DNA from: Pseudomonas arsenicoxydans
Lineage (GTDB): Bacteria > Pseudomonadota > Gammaproteobacteria > Pseudomonadales > Pseudomonadaceae
DNA: 64,000 bases
Reading direction: 5' to 3'
Assembly (NCBI RefSeq): GCF_006438915.1
Contig: NZ_RCZE01000005.1
Span: 372,001 to 436,000 of the forward strand
Every line of letters begins with the position of its first letter. The first letter of the stretch is position 1. Position numbers and translations under genes: made by a program. This document shows positions 17,625-25,622 of the stretch, piece by piece. Under the pieces are notes generated by a model. The model was not told the origin of the DNA and searched no databases. It was given only the letters and a program-made list of their open reading frames with translations.

Positions 17625-18245
17625 TCATATCAAGTGGTTGCGGAGGGCGAAGTCGCGCAGGTGCACGGCCGACTGTACGCCGAGTTTTTCGATCAAACGG
17701 GTCTTGTAGGTGCTGACGGTCTTGTGACTCAAGTACAGCTTCTCGGCGATGACCTTGTTTGCGTCACCCTTGGCCAGGCATTGGAGGATGGTCAATTCGC
17801 GGTTGGAGAGATGGTCGATCATTTGTTTTTCGCTTTGCTGCATCGCGTCCATCGATGCGCTGGGCAGTTGGGCGAAATAGGTGTACCCGGCCATCAGTGC
17901 CTGTATGGCCTTGTGCAACTGACTCAGGTCGTTGGTCTTGGAGACGTACGCCAAAGCACCGGAGCGCATGCAACGCTCTTGAAAAAACAATTCGTCAAGG
18001 GACGTGAATACCAGCACCGCACACGACAAGTTGCTGGTTTTGATTCGCTCGAGTACATCCAGCCCGCTACCACCGGACATCATCAGATCCAGAATCACCA
18101 GTAAAGGCGTGTGTTCACGCAGGATCGCTGACGCTTGCCCGACATTGCATGCTTCATAAATCCGTTTGAAACCTTCCTGTGCAAGCACCAGTTTGACTGC
18201 GGCGCGAACCACCGGATGATCCTCCACAATCAGCGCTGACCTCAT
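17625..18245 (-). CDS. LuxR/NarL-type response regulator (BvgA/RocA-like)
   Basis: A 206-residue regulator with a receiver domain (acidic pair in LIVEDHP, phospho-Asp in LVILDLMMSGG, Lys in AYVSKTN) and a C-terminal LuxR helix-turn-helix (LSNRELTILQCLAKGDANKV, LYLSHKTVSTYKTRLIEKLG). It is co-transcribed with the downstream hybrid kinase, which should phosphorylate it through its Hpt domain. The RocA2/BvgA type is the closest description. Targets are unknown; Roc-type systems control fimbriae and efflux in P. aeruginosa, which is family knowledge rather than evidence from this window. Confidence 0.88.
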   Translation of the reverse strand: MRSALIVEDHPVVRAAVKLVLAQEGFKRIYEACNVGQASAILREHTPLLVILDLMMSGGSGLDVLERIKTSNLSCAVLVFTSLDELFFQERCMRSGALAYVSKTNDLSQLHKAIQALMAGYTYFAQLPSASMDAMQQSEKQMIDHLSNRELTILQCLAKGDANKVIAEKLYLSHKTVSTYKTRLIEKLGVQSAVHLRDFALRNHLI

Positions 18246-18359
18246 GAAAACTTCCTGTGCAAAAAATCGACGATGACGCCACGGATGCCCGTCGGAAAAG
18301 GCCCGAGTGCACGCAGAAACTGCGCGAAAACTCTTACATGGCGGAAGGATGAAAACTAC

Positions 18360-18375
18360 CTGTCAGAAATGACAG
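18360..18375. other. Perfect inverted repeat between receiver and response-regulator genes
   Basis: CTGTCA-GAAA-TGACAG is a 6-bp perfect stem with a 4-base loop. It lies 24 bases after the stop of the orphan receiver gene and about 115 bases upstream of the response regulator. It could be a weak terminator on the minus strand or an operator; sequence does not decide. Confidence 0.35.
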
Positions 18376-18398
18376 TTCCGACGAACGGGAACTTTGGC

Positions 18399-18827
18399 TC
18401 AGCCCATTTTTTGCTGATAACGCATGGTCAGGTCATCATTGGCACGCACCAAGGGGTCCACGGTGGACATCAAACGCTGGATGCCCTTCAGGTCTGGAAG
18501 CACGGCAGTGCTCACCTGAATCGTCTTTTGCCCGCTGATCGACATCGGCGCGAATTGCGCGAGGGTGTCGTTGAAAACCAGGGCGTTGCGAACCTGCGGG
18601 TTGTCGAGTAAAAAACCGCGCAGGTCCAATGAACCAGCGGCCATGGCAGCATTGATGACCACCAGGTCAAACGGTTCGCAACCGTACTCGACCAGGGTCA
18701 ACAGCTCTTCAAGGTGTTGAACCGGTGCCACCCGGTAATAGCCCAACTGATTGAACAGACGCTCGATCTTCATCCGCTGAAAGTGCTGCTCGTCGGCAAT
18801 CAGGATTCGTAATGCTTTATTCGTCAT
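18399..18827 (-). CDS. Stand-alone degenerate receiver (pseudo-receiver) protein
   Basis: A 142-residue protein with receiver-domain layout: LRILIADEQHFQRMKIERLF at the N terminus has the acidic pair, and FDLVVINAAMAAG aligns to the phospho-acceptor strand. There the usual Asp is Asn (about residue 59), and no clear conserved Lys-Pro follows, so normal phosphorylation is unlikely. It has no output domain. It lies upstream of the BvgA/BvgS-like pair on the same strand and may modulate that system as a protein partner. I chose the ATG at 18827 (MTNKALRIL); an upstream in-frame GTG at 18917 would add 30 unrelated residues. Confidence 0.72.
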   Translation of the reverse strand: MTNKALRILIADEQHFQRMKIERLFNQLGYYRVAPVQHLEELLTLVEYGCEPFDLVVINAAMAAGSLDLRGFLLDNPQVRNALVFNDTLAQFAPMSISGQKTIQVSTAVLPDLKGIQRLMSTVDPLVRANDDLTMRYQQKMG

Positions 18828-18993
18828 TCCGGGGTCCGCAGGGTGACCAAAGTGAGGCGCAAGACTACGGAAGCTTGATACCGGTTTATGTAGGACTTTT
18901 CCTAAATGCTTGTTCACCCTTTCTTATATATACGAGGGTTCACGGCTGGATCCGTGCCCCCTCGGCTCAAGGATGACGTTGCAACCGGACGAC

Positions 18994-21696
18994 TTACTGC
19001 CAGCCAAACCGGCGAATGTAGAACCCTTTCACCGCCTGCGTCAGCGCCATGTACGCCAGCAGGATCACCGGCAGAAACACGAAGTACATCGATGGCAGCG
19101 CCTGCAATTTGAAGTAGTGCGCCAGCGGCCCCATCGGCAGGAAAATGCCGACCGCCATGATGATCCCGGTCATCACCATCAACGGCATCGCCGCGCGGCT
19201 TTGCAGGAACGGGATTTTCGGGGTGCGGATCATGTGCACGATCAGCGTCTGGGTCAGCAGCCCGACCACGAACCAGCCAGACTGGAACAACGTCTGGTGG
19301 TCCGGGGTATTGGCGTCGAACACGTACCACATCAAGGCAAACGTGGTGATGTCGAAGATCGAGCTGATCGGCCCGAAGAACAGCATGAAGCGCCCGACAT
19401 CCGCCGGTTGCCAGCGCTGCGGTTGCTTGAGCATTTCTTCATCGACGTTATCAAACGGGATGGCGATCTGCGAAATGTCATAGAGCAGGTTTTGCACCAG
19501 CAGGTGCATCGGCAGCATCGGCAGGAACGGGATGAACGCGCTGGCCACCAGCACCGAGAACACGTTGCCGAAGTTCGAACTGGCGGTCATCTTGATGTAC
19601 TTGAGCATGTTGGCGAAAGTGCGGCGCCCTTCCAGTACGCCCTCCTCCAGCACCATCAGGCTTTTCTCCAGCAGGATGATGTCGGCCGCTTCCTTGGCGA
19701 TGTCGACGGCGCTGTCCACCGAAATACCGATGTCGGCGGTGCGCAGGGCCGGGGCGTCGTTGATGCCGTCACCCATGAACCCAACCACGTGGCCGTTACC
19801 CTTGAGCAAGCGCACGATGCGCTCCTTGTGCGACGGCGTGAGTTTGGCGAAGACGTTGGTCGTCTCCACCGCTACGGCCAGTTGGGCGTCGCTCATGCGT
19901 TCGATGTCGTTGCCCATCAACAGCCCCTGCTGCTCCAGACCGACTTCGCGGCAGATCTTGGCGGTCACCAGCTCGTTGTCACCGGTCAGCACTTTTACCG
20001 CCACACCGTGCGCCGCCAGCGCTTTAAGCGCCGGTGCGGTGCTTTCCTTGGGTGGATCAAGGAACGCCACGTAACCGATCAGTGTCAGTTCCTGCTCATC
20101 GGCCAGGCTGTAAGTGTCGCGCCCTTCGATCATCGGCCGCGCAGCCACCGCAACGACTCGCAGGCCTTCGGCGTTGAACGTCGCGGTCACTTGGCGAATC
20201 CGCGCCAACAGTTCATCGCTCAGCGCCTCATCAACGACGCCGTGACGCACCCGCGTGCACACCGCCAGCACTTCCTCCACCGCGCCTTTGCAGATCAACA
20301 GATGAGCATGCTCGCGCTCGGCGACCACCACCGACATGCGCCGGCGGGTGAAGTCGAACGGGATCTCGTCAATCTTGCGAAACGCGGTGCCGACCTTGAG
20401 TTCACGGTGGACTTCCACGTGTTCCAGCACCGCCACGTCCAGCAGGTTTTTCAGGCCGGTCTGGTAGTAACTGTTGAGGTAGGCCATTTCCAGCACATCG
20501 TCGGAGTCGTTGCCCCAGACGTCGACATTGCGCGCGAGGAAGATTTTGTCCTGGGTCAGGGTGCCGGTCTTGTCGGTGCATAGCACGTCCATGGCGCCGA
20601 AGTTCTGGATCGCATCCAGGCGTTTGACGATGACTTTTTTGCGCGACAGAAATACCGCGCCTTTGGCCAAAGTCGAGGTGACGATCATGGGCAGCATTTC
20701 CGGGGTCAGGCCCACGGCAATCGACAATGCGAACAGCAGCGCCTGGGTCCAGTCGCCCTTGGTGAAACCGTTGATGAACAGCACCAGCGGCGCCATGACG
20801 AACATGAAGCGGATCAGCAGCCAGCTGACTTTGTTGACCCCGGTCTGAAACGACGTCGGCGCACGATCAGTGGCACCCACTCGCTGCGCCAGCGCACCGA
20901 AATACGTGTCGTTACCGGTAGTGATAATCACCGCCATCGCCGTGCCGGACACCACGTTGGTGCCCATGAACAGAATGTTGTCGAGGTCCAGTGGGTTGCT
21001 GGTGTCGTTGTCTTGCTGACGCGGAAACTTTTCCACCGGCATCGATTCACCGGTCATCGCCGCCTGACTGACGAACAGGTCCTTGGCGCTGAGCACCCGG
21101 CAATCGGCGGGAATCATGTCGCCGGCAGAAAGCACGATCAGATCGCCCGGCACCAATTGTTTGATCGGCAACTCGATGCGCAGTAAGTCGCGGCGCAGGA
21201 CCGTCGCGGTGTTGCTCACCATCGCTTTCAGCGCATCGGCAGCCTGGTTGGATTTGGTTTCCTGCCAGAACCGCAGCAACGTCGAGAGCACCACCATGGA
21301 GAAAATCACGATGGCGGCTTTCATGTCCTCGGTCAGCCAGGAGATGACCGCGAGCAACGTCAGCAACAGGTTGAACGGGTTTTTGTAGCAGTGCCACAGG
21401 TGGGTCCACCATGGCAGTGGCTGTTCATGCTCGACCTCGTTGAGGCCGAAGCGCTCGCGCAGGGTGTCGGCCTCTTCTTCACTCAGACCATCGGTGTGCG
21501 TGCCGAGTCTTTCCAGCAATTGGCCGGTGTCGCTGTTGGCGGCGCCCACCAGGGTTTGCGCCAGCGTCGGCGGTACTTCACGGCTGACCGTGGTGTCGGT
21601 GAAGGTTTCCAGCAGCGCCAGGCGACGGAAGTGCCGGGCGATGTGGCGGGTGCGCAGGAATCCGGCGAAGAATTCCTTGAGCAGGGTCAGGTTCAT
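18994..21696 (-). CDS. mgtA: Magnesium-translocating P-type ATPase (MgtA/MgtB type)
   Basis: A 900-residue P-type ATPase. Diagnostic motifs are MTGESMPVEK (actuator domain), DKTGTLTQDKIF with the phosphorylated Asp, VLTGDNELVT and GFMGDGINDAPALRTADIG. About ten membrane segments are visible, with the P3B-type arrangement. It imports Mg2+ at the inner membrane. The start at 21696 is preceded by a G-rich ribosome site. A long upstream region with several hairpins may regulate it. It is monocistronic, between the signalling genes and the pyoverdine locus. Confidence 0.92.
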   Translation of the reverse strand: MNLTLLKEFFAGFLRTRHIARHFRRLALLETFTDTTVSREVPPTLAQTLVGAANSDTGQLLERLGTHTDGLSEEEADTLRERFGLNEVEHEQPLPWWTHLWHCYKNPFNLLLTLLAVISWLTEDMKAAIVIFSMVVLSTLLRFWQETKSNQAADALKAMVSNTATVLRRDLLRIELPIKQLVPGDLIVLSAGDMIPADCRVLSAKDLFVSQAAMTGESMPVEKFPRQQDNDTSNPLDLDNILFMGTNVVSGTAMAVIITTGNDTYFGALAQRVGATDRAPTSFQTGVNKVSWLLIRFMFVMAPLVLFINGFTKGDWTQALLFALSIAVGLTPEMLPMIVTSTLAKGAVFLSRKKVIVKRLDAIQNFGAMDVLCTDKTGTLTQDKIFLARNVDVWGNDSDDVLEMAYLNSYYQTGLKNLLDVAVLEHVEVHRELKVGTAFRKIDEIPFDFTRRRMSVVVAEREHAHLLICKGAVEEVLAVCTRVRHGVVDEALSDELLARIRQVTATFNAEGLRVVAVAARPMIEGRDTYSLADEQELTLIGYVAFLDPPKESTAPALKALAAHGVAVKVLTGDNELVTAKICREVGLEQQGLLMGNDIERMSDAQLAVAVETTNVFAKLTPSHKERIVRLLKGNGHVVGFMGDGINDAPALRTADIGISVDSAVDIAKEAADIILLEKSLMVLEEGVLEGRRTFANMLKYIKMTASSNFGNVFSVLVASAFIPFLPMLPMHLLVQNLLYDISQIAIPFDNVDEEMLKQPQRWQPADVGRFMLFFGPISSIFDITTFALMWYVFDANTPDHQTLFQSGWFVVGLLTQTLIVHMIRTPKIPFLQSRAAMPLMVMTGIIMAVGIFLPMGPLAHYFKLQALPSMYFVFLPVILLAYMALTQAVKGFYIRRFGWQ

Positions 21697-22090
21697 GGCG
21701 TTGCCCCCAGGGTCAGCCGGGAAACCTTCGAGCAGGCGTGTCGAGTCGCTGCGATGACGACCAGGCAGGCGCCATCACACGAAAGTGTGTCGATGAGAGG
21801 ACATCGGGAATCGGGCCAGGACTGGCTCGACCGGGAGGCCGCTGCTCGCTGTACGGCGAGACAACGGCACAAAAAAGCTGCGCGTTATCTTGCCGAGAAG
21901 GTGCCGGTTACTGAAACCGGCCGACTACTGTCACTCGAACAAGTACCCACTGTGGGTCTCCGCTATTGATGAAAACGCGCGACGCTTACGCCGCGATTCA
22001 GGCAGAGTAAACGAAGGAACGGTGTGTGGTGGGGGAATCGCGGGGATCTTCAGGAAGGGTTCAGCTTTCAGGTTTTGTGGTGTTCTCAAG
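21697..22090 (-). promoter_or_regulatory. Long structured leader/promoter region of mgtA
   Basis: About 390 bases without a supported gene precede mgtA. Three compact hairpins are visible: CACAC-GAAA-GTGTG (21776-21789), GCCGGTT-ACTGA-AACCGGC (21903-21921) and ACCCAC-T-GTGGGT (21945-21957). Long leaders upstream of mgtA genes often control expression by Mg2+ or proline-codon translation. Nothing here matches a known riboswitch class that I can recognise. No convincing leader peptide was found. Confidence 0.3.
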
Positions 22091-22094
22091 GGCC

Positions 22095-22171
22095 CCTTCG
22101 CGAGCAAGCCCGCTCCCACATTAGTCCTGCGAACACAGATCAAATGTGGGAGCGGGCTTGCTCGCGAAGGC
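22095..22171. repeat. REP pair (family 1)
   Basis: TTCGCGAGCAAGCCCGCTCC and its inverted copy are separated by a short spacer, 22 bases after the pvdA stop. Confidence 0.9.
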
Positions 22172-22193
22172 GGCCTCTCAGGCGCCAAAAATC

Positions 22194-23531
22194 TCAGCTG
22201 GCAGTCGCCAACAACAGATCCACCACCGAACGGCTGTGCCCACGGTTTTTGCCATGCTCATACAACGAACCGGCAATCTCATCCGCCCGAATCGGCAGGA
22301 TCGACAACAGCGTGTCGCTCAACCCATGGCTCGCCTGGCAGAAGCCCTGCATATAAATGCCGGCCTTGCAGCGCTCATCAGTAATCAGTTTGTAGTTGCG
22401 ATCAACTTCAAAATCACCCAGATACTGCTCCAGCGGCGCCAGCAATTTGCGGTGCATCTGCCGCTCGTAGCCGGTGGCCAATACCACGGCGTCGTATAGA
22501 CGAACCGAGACTTCACCCGTGGCGTTATTGCGCACCGCCAACTCGATACCGTGCTCGGTGGCCGTGGCTTTTTCGATAGTGGTCAATGTGCGGAACGCGT
22601 GGCGTGCAATGCCCGAGACTTTCTGGCGATAGAAGATGCCGTAGATCCGTTCGATCAGGTCGATGTCCACCACCGAATAATTGGTGTTGTGGTACTCGTT
22701 GACCAGGCGCTCGCGCTCGCTGTGGGCTTGCTGGAACACCAGGTCGGTGAACTCCGGCGAGAACACTTCGTTGACGAACGGGCTGTCATCCGCCGGTTTT
22801 AACGCCGAACCGCGCAGGATCATGTCGACCTGCACCGACGGGAAGCTGTCGTTCAGATCGATGAACGCTTCCGCCGCGCTCTGCCCGCCGCCGATGATCG
22901 CGATGCTCATCGGCTGGTTGTTCACACACGGTTGCTTGGCCATTTGCGCCAGGTACTGCGAGTGGTGGAACACGCGTCCGTCATCCTTCAACGCCTTGAA
23001 CGCCTCGGGAATGCGCGGCGTACCACCCGCGCTGACCACCACTGAACGGGTGGTGCGCACGTGCTGCTGGCCTTGGGCATCGCGAGAGATCACCCGCAGC
23101 GCTTCGACCTGTTGGCTGTGCAGCACCGGCTCGATGGTCAGCACTTCTTCGCCGTATCGGCTCTGGGTTTCAAATTGCGCGGCGACCCAGCGCAGGTAGT
23201 CGTTGTACTCCATGCGGCACGGATAAAAGGTGCCGAGGTTGATGAAGTCCACCAGGCGACTGTGGTGCTTGAGGTAGTTGACGAAGGAATACGGGCTGGT
23301 TGGATTGCGCAGCGTCACCAAGTCCTTGAGGAACGAAATCTGCAGTTCGCTCTGGGTCACCAGGGTGTTGCCGTGCCAGCGGTAGTCCGCCTGCTTGTCG
23401 AGAAACAGAACATCCAGCTCGCCCTGGCTTGGCCCGCGCTCTTGCAGAGCGATGGCCAGCGCCAGGTTCGAAGGGCCGAAACCGACGCCGATCAGGTCGT
23501 GAACGATGGGCGATGCAATTGCCTGTGTCAT
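22194..23531 (-). CDS. pvdA: L-ornithine N5-monooxygenase
   Basis: A 445-residue flavin-dependent N-hydroxylating monooxygenase that converts L-ornithine to N5-hydroxyornithine for pyoverdine hydroxamates. The FAD-binding motif is GVGFGPSNLALAIAL, the NADPH-binding motif is AIIGGGQSAAEAF, and the C-terminal family motif is VVLATGYERQM. Length matches PvdA (about 443 aa). The product is loaded by the two hydroxyornithine-type adenylation domains predicted in the terminal synthetase of this window. It lies downstream of the fpvI-like gene on the same strand but has its own PvdS box (23630-23653). No formyl- or acetyltransferase gene for the hydroxamate is present in the window. Confidence 0.95.
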   Translation of the reverse strand: MTQAIASPIVHDLIGVGFGPSNLALAIALQERGPSQGELDVLFLDKQADYRWHGNTLVTQSELQISFLKDLVTLRNPTSPYSFVNYLKHHSRLVDFINLGTFYPCRMEYNDYLRWVAAQFETQSRYGEEVLTIEPVLHSQQVEALRVISRDAQGQQHVRTTRSVVVSAGGTPRIPEAFKALKDDGRVFHHSQYLAQMAKQPCVNNQPMSIAIIGGGQSAAEAFIDLNDSFPSVQVDMILRGSALKPADDSPFVNEVFSPEFTDLVFQQAHSERERLVNEYHNTNYSVVDIDLIERIYGIFYRQKVSGIARHAFRTLTTIEKATATEHGIELAVRNNATGEVSVRLYDAVVLATGYERQMHRKLLAPLEQYLGDFEVDRNYKLITDERCKAGIYMQGFCQASHGLSDTLLSILPIRADEIAGSLYEHGKNRGHSRSVVDLLLATAS

Positions 23532-23629
23532 TTCCAGTGTCCTCTGGATGAACCCCTCAACAGATGGGGAGTAAGCCTAAGTGACCTGACCGGCCTTGGG
23601 CAGGACAGCAGGTCGTCTGTTGAGTAGGA

Positions 23630-23653
23630 ACGAGGACAGTGAAATAAAATTTA
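23630..23653 (-). promoter_or_regulatory. PvdS iron-starvation box of pvdA
   Basis: A perfect TAAAT-N16-CGT on the minus strand, with the CGT ending 98 bases before the pvdA start. This is the promoter element known for the ECF sigma factor PvdS. The spacing is identical to the other boxes in this locus. Confidence 0.8.
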
Positions 23654-23664
23654 ATCGGCAGGGA

Positions 23665-24147
23665 TCAATGGGCGTCCCACTGGCGCATCCGCACCCGGCA
23701 ATGCTTCATCGCATTGACGATGTGCTTTTCCACCAGGGCCCGAGAAATACCCAGCTGTTCGGCGATCTCCGGGTGGGACAGGCCTTCGATCTTGCGCAAC
23801 AGAAAACTCTCACGGCACAGCCGTGGCAGTTCCGCCAGGGCACGCTGGAGCATTTGCAGGCGCTGGCCGTGATCGAGGCAGTTGTGCGGGGATGGCGTGA
23901 AGTAGCGCTCTTCGGTGTCGAGCACGTCCAGCGACTCGACCTGACGCAGGGCATTGCGCCGATGGTCGTCGATCACCAGATTGAGGGCGGTGCGATACAG
24001 AAACGCCCGGGGCTGCTCGATGGGCGTGTCGCTGGAACGCTCCAGCACCCGCACATACGCGTCATGCACCACATCTTCGGCCACCTGTCGGTTGCCTAGC
24101 TTGGCGTTCAGGAAACACACCAGCTCGCGATAGTAGTTTTCCAACAT
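23665..24147 (-). CDS. fpvI: ECF sigma-70 factor, FpvI-like
   Basis: A 160-residue ECF sigma factor, the length expected for FpvI. Region 2 includes NRQVAEDVVHDAYVRVLER and RAFLYRTALNLVIDDHRR. Region 4 includes LPRLCRESFLLRKIEGLSHP and EIAEQLGISRALVEKHIVNA. FpvI-type factors transcribe the ferripyoverdine receptor gene once released from the anti-sigma FpvR. The receptor here (fpvA) carries the matching signalling domain, but no fpvR lies next to this gene, unlike in P. aeruginosa. The ATG at 24147 is preferred; the longer frame from 24303 would add 52 residues translated from the promoter region. It is not PvdS, judged by its residues and length. Confidence 0.82.
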   Translation of the reverse strand: MLENYYRELVCFLNAKLGNRQVAEDVVHDAYVRVLERSSDTPIEQPRAFLYRTALNLVIDDHRRNALRQVESLDVLDTEERYFTPSPHNCLDHGQRLQMLQRALAELPRLCRESFLLRKIEGLSHPEIAEQLGISRALVEKHIVNAMKHCRVRMRQWDAH

Positions 24148-24245
24148 GACTCCCGGCCGCACGGGTGCGGTGTCTGTCCTTGAGCCCCCTCGTCTACGGC
24201 CGAAATAGGCAGTGGCACGATAGTGGCAGTTCGAGGTGCGTAATT

Positions 24246-24265
24246 TATAGTAATTCTCATATAGA
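24246..24265 (-). promoter_or_regulatory. Possible Fur box upstream of the fpvI-like gene
   Basis: On the minus strand the AT-rich stretch ATGAGAATTACTATAA resembles the NAT-triplet pattern of Fur sites and lies about 100 bases upstream of the sigma gene. Fur repression of fpvI is established in P. aeruginosa. The match here is imperfect, so this is tentative. The 24148-24449 stretch otherwise contains only this site and the PvdS box of pvdR. Confidence 0.4.
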
Positions 24266-24335
24266 TTTAAAGTACTGCTTGTCCTTGCCGCACAAATAGT
24301 CATGAGCTACAGGTGTAACCCTGTGTGTCCGCACC

Positions 24336-24359
24336 TAAATTCCACGCACCACTCCTCGT
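24336..24359 (+). promoter_or_regulatory. PvdS iron-starvation box of pvdRT-opmQ
   Basis: A perfect TAAAT-N16-CGT, in the extended context CCTAAATTCC, with the CGT 90 bases before the pvdR start. It is oriented toward the efflux operon. Confidence 0.82.
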
Positions 24360-24449
24360 TTACAGGACAGCTCCCCGTCTCTGTCGACTGTCGCTGTTAG
24401 CTGCGCGCAGGTTGAACGACGGGCCGATACCCATTGGCCGGAACCCTGC

Positions 24450-25622
24450 ATGAAACGTCCCCGACACACCCGACGCGCCCTGCTTGTAGCACTTAGCCTG
24501 ATCCCCGTAATCGCCGTCGCCGCCTGGCAAATCATTCCGCCCGGTCGCGACAGGTTCGCCACCGTGGCCGTCAGCCGGGGCGACATCGAAAGCAGCGTCA
24601 CCGCGTTGGGCACCCTGCAACCCCGGCGGTATGTCGACGTCGGTGCCCAGGCCTCCGGGCAGATCCACAAGATTCACGTGGAGGTCGGTGACGTGGTCAA
24701 GGAAGGTCAGTTGCTGGTGGAAATCGACCCGTCCACGCAACAGGCCAAACTCGACGCCGGACGTTTCTCCATCGAAAACCTCAAGGCGCAGCTCCAGGAG
24801 CAACGGGCCCTGCACGAACTCGCGCGGCAGAAATACCAGCGCCAGCAGAACCTCAAGGCCGGCGGCGCCACCCGTGAAGAAGACGTGCAAACCGCCCAGG
24901 CTGAACGGCGCGCCACGCAGGCGCGTATCGACATGTTCCAGGCGCAGATCCGTCAGGCCGAAGCCAGCCTGCGCAGCGATCAGGCTGAACTGGGTTACAC
25001 GCGAATCTATGCGCCCATGTCCGGAACAGTCGTCGCCCTCGACGCCCGGGTCGGCCAGACGCTGAACGCGCAGCAGCAAACACCGCTGATTCTGCGTATC
25101 GCCAAATTGTCGCCGATGACCGTGTGGGCCGAAGTTTCGGAAGCCGACATCGGCCACGTCAAACCCGGCATGAACGCCTGGTTCACCACCCTCAGTGGTG
25201 ACAGTCGCCGTTGGAGCAGCACGGTGCGGCAGATCCTGCCCGTACCGCCCAAGCCACTCGACCAGACCAGTCAGGGCGGCGGCAGCCCGGCCAGTTCGAG
25301 CAAAAGCGGCAGTGCCCGTGTGGTGCTGTACACCGTGTTGCTCGACGTCGATAACGCCGACAACGCGCTGATGGCCGAGATGACGACGCAGGTGTTTTTC
25401 GTGTCCGACCAGGCAAAAAATGTGCTCACCGCGCCCATCGCCGCGTTGCAGGGTGGAGCGGAACCAGACACCCAGACCGCACAAGTCGTGGCAAAAAATG
25501 GCAGCATCGAGCAGCGCGAGGTGCGCACCGGCATCAGTGATCGCCTGCGGGTGCAGATCCTCGATGGCCTGCGCGAAGGCGATCACCTGCTGATCGGCCC
25601 GGCCGACGGGAGTGGCGGCTGA
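24450..25622 (+). CDS. pvdR: PvdR, membrane fusion protein of pyoverdine efflux pump
   Basis: A 390-residue MacA-like periplasmic adaptor. It has an N-terminal membrane anchor or signal (LLVALSLIPVIAVAAWQII), a lipoyl-like half with GDIESSVTALGTLQPRRYVD, an alpha-helical hairpin (about 90-180), the second lipoyl half (TRIYAPMSGTVVALDARVGQ) and a beta-barrel with EADIGHVKPGM. It connects PvdT in the inner membrane to OpmQ in the outer membrane. PvdRT-OpmQ exports newly made and recycled pyoverdine from the periplasm. The stop codon directly abuts the pvdT start. Confidence 0.93.
   Translation: MKRPRHTRRALLVALSLIPVIAVAAWQIIPPGRDRFATVAVSRGDIESSVTALGTLQPRRYVDVGAQASGQIHKIHVEVGDVVKEGQLLVEIDPSTQQAKLDAGRFSIENLKAQLQEQRALHELARQKYQRQQNLKAGGATREEDVQTAQAERRATQARIDMFQAQIRQAEASLRSDQAELGYTRIYAPMSGTVVALDARVGQTLNAQQQTPLILRIAKLSPMTVWAEVSEADIGHVKPGMNAWFTTLSGDSRRWSSTVRQILPVPPKPLDQTSQGGGSPASSSKSGSARVVLYTVLLDVDNADNALMAEMTTQVFFVSDQAKNVLTAPIAALQGGAEPDTQTAQVVAKNGSIEQREVRTGISDRLRVQILDGLREGDHLLIGPADGSGG

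Noticed and set aside
18910..20583. 557-codon plus-strand frame over mgtA
   Set aside because: Antisense to well-conserved P-type ATPase motifs; low-complexity Arg/Gln/His composition.
21931..22188. 85-codon minus-strand frame upstream of mgtA containing a Pro-rich stretch, considered as a leader peptide
   Set aside because: Its start lies inside the REP pair and it is far from mgtA; the Pro-rich part has no start codon or ribosome site of its own.
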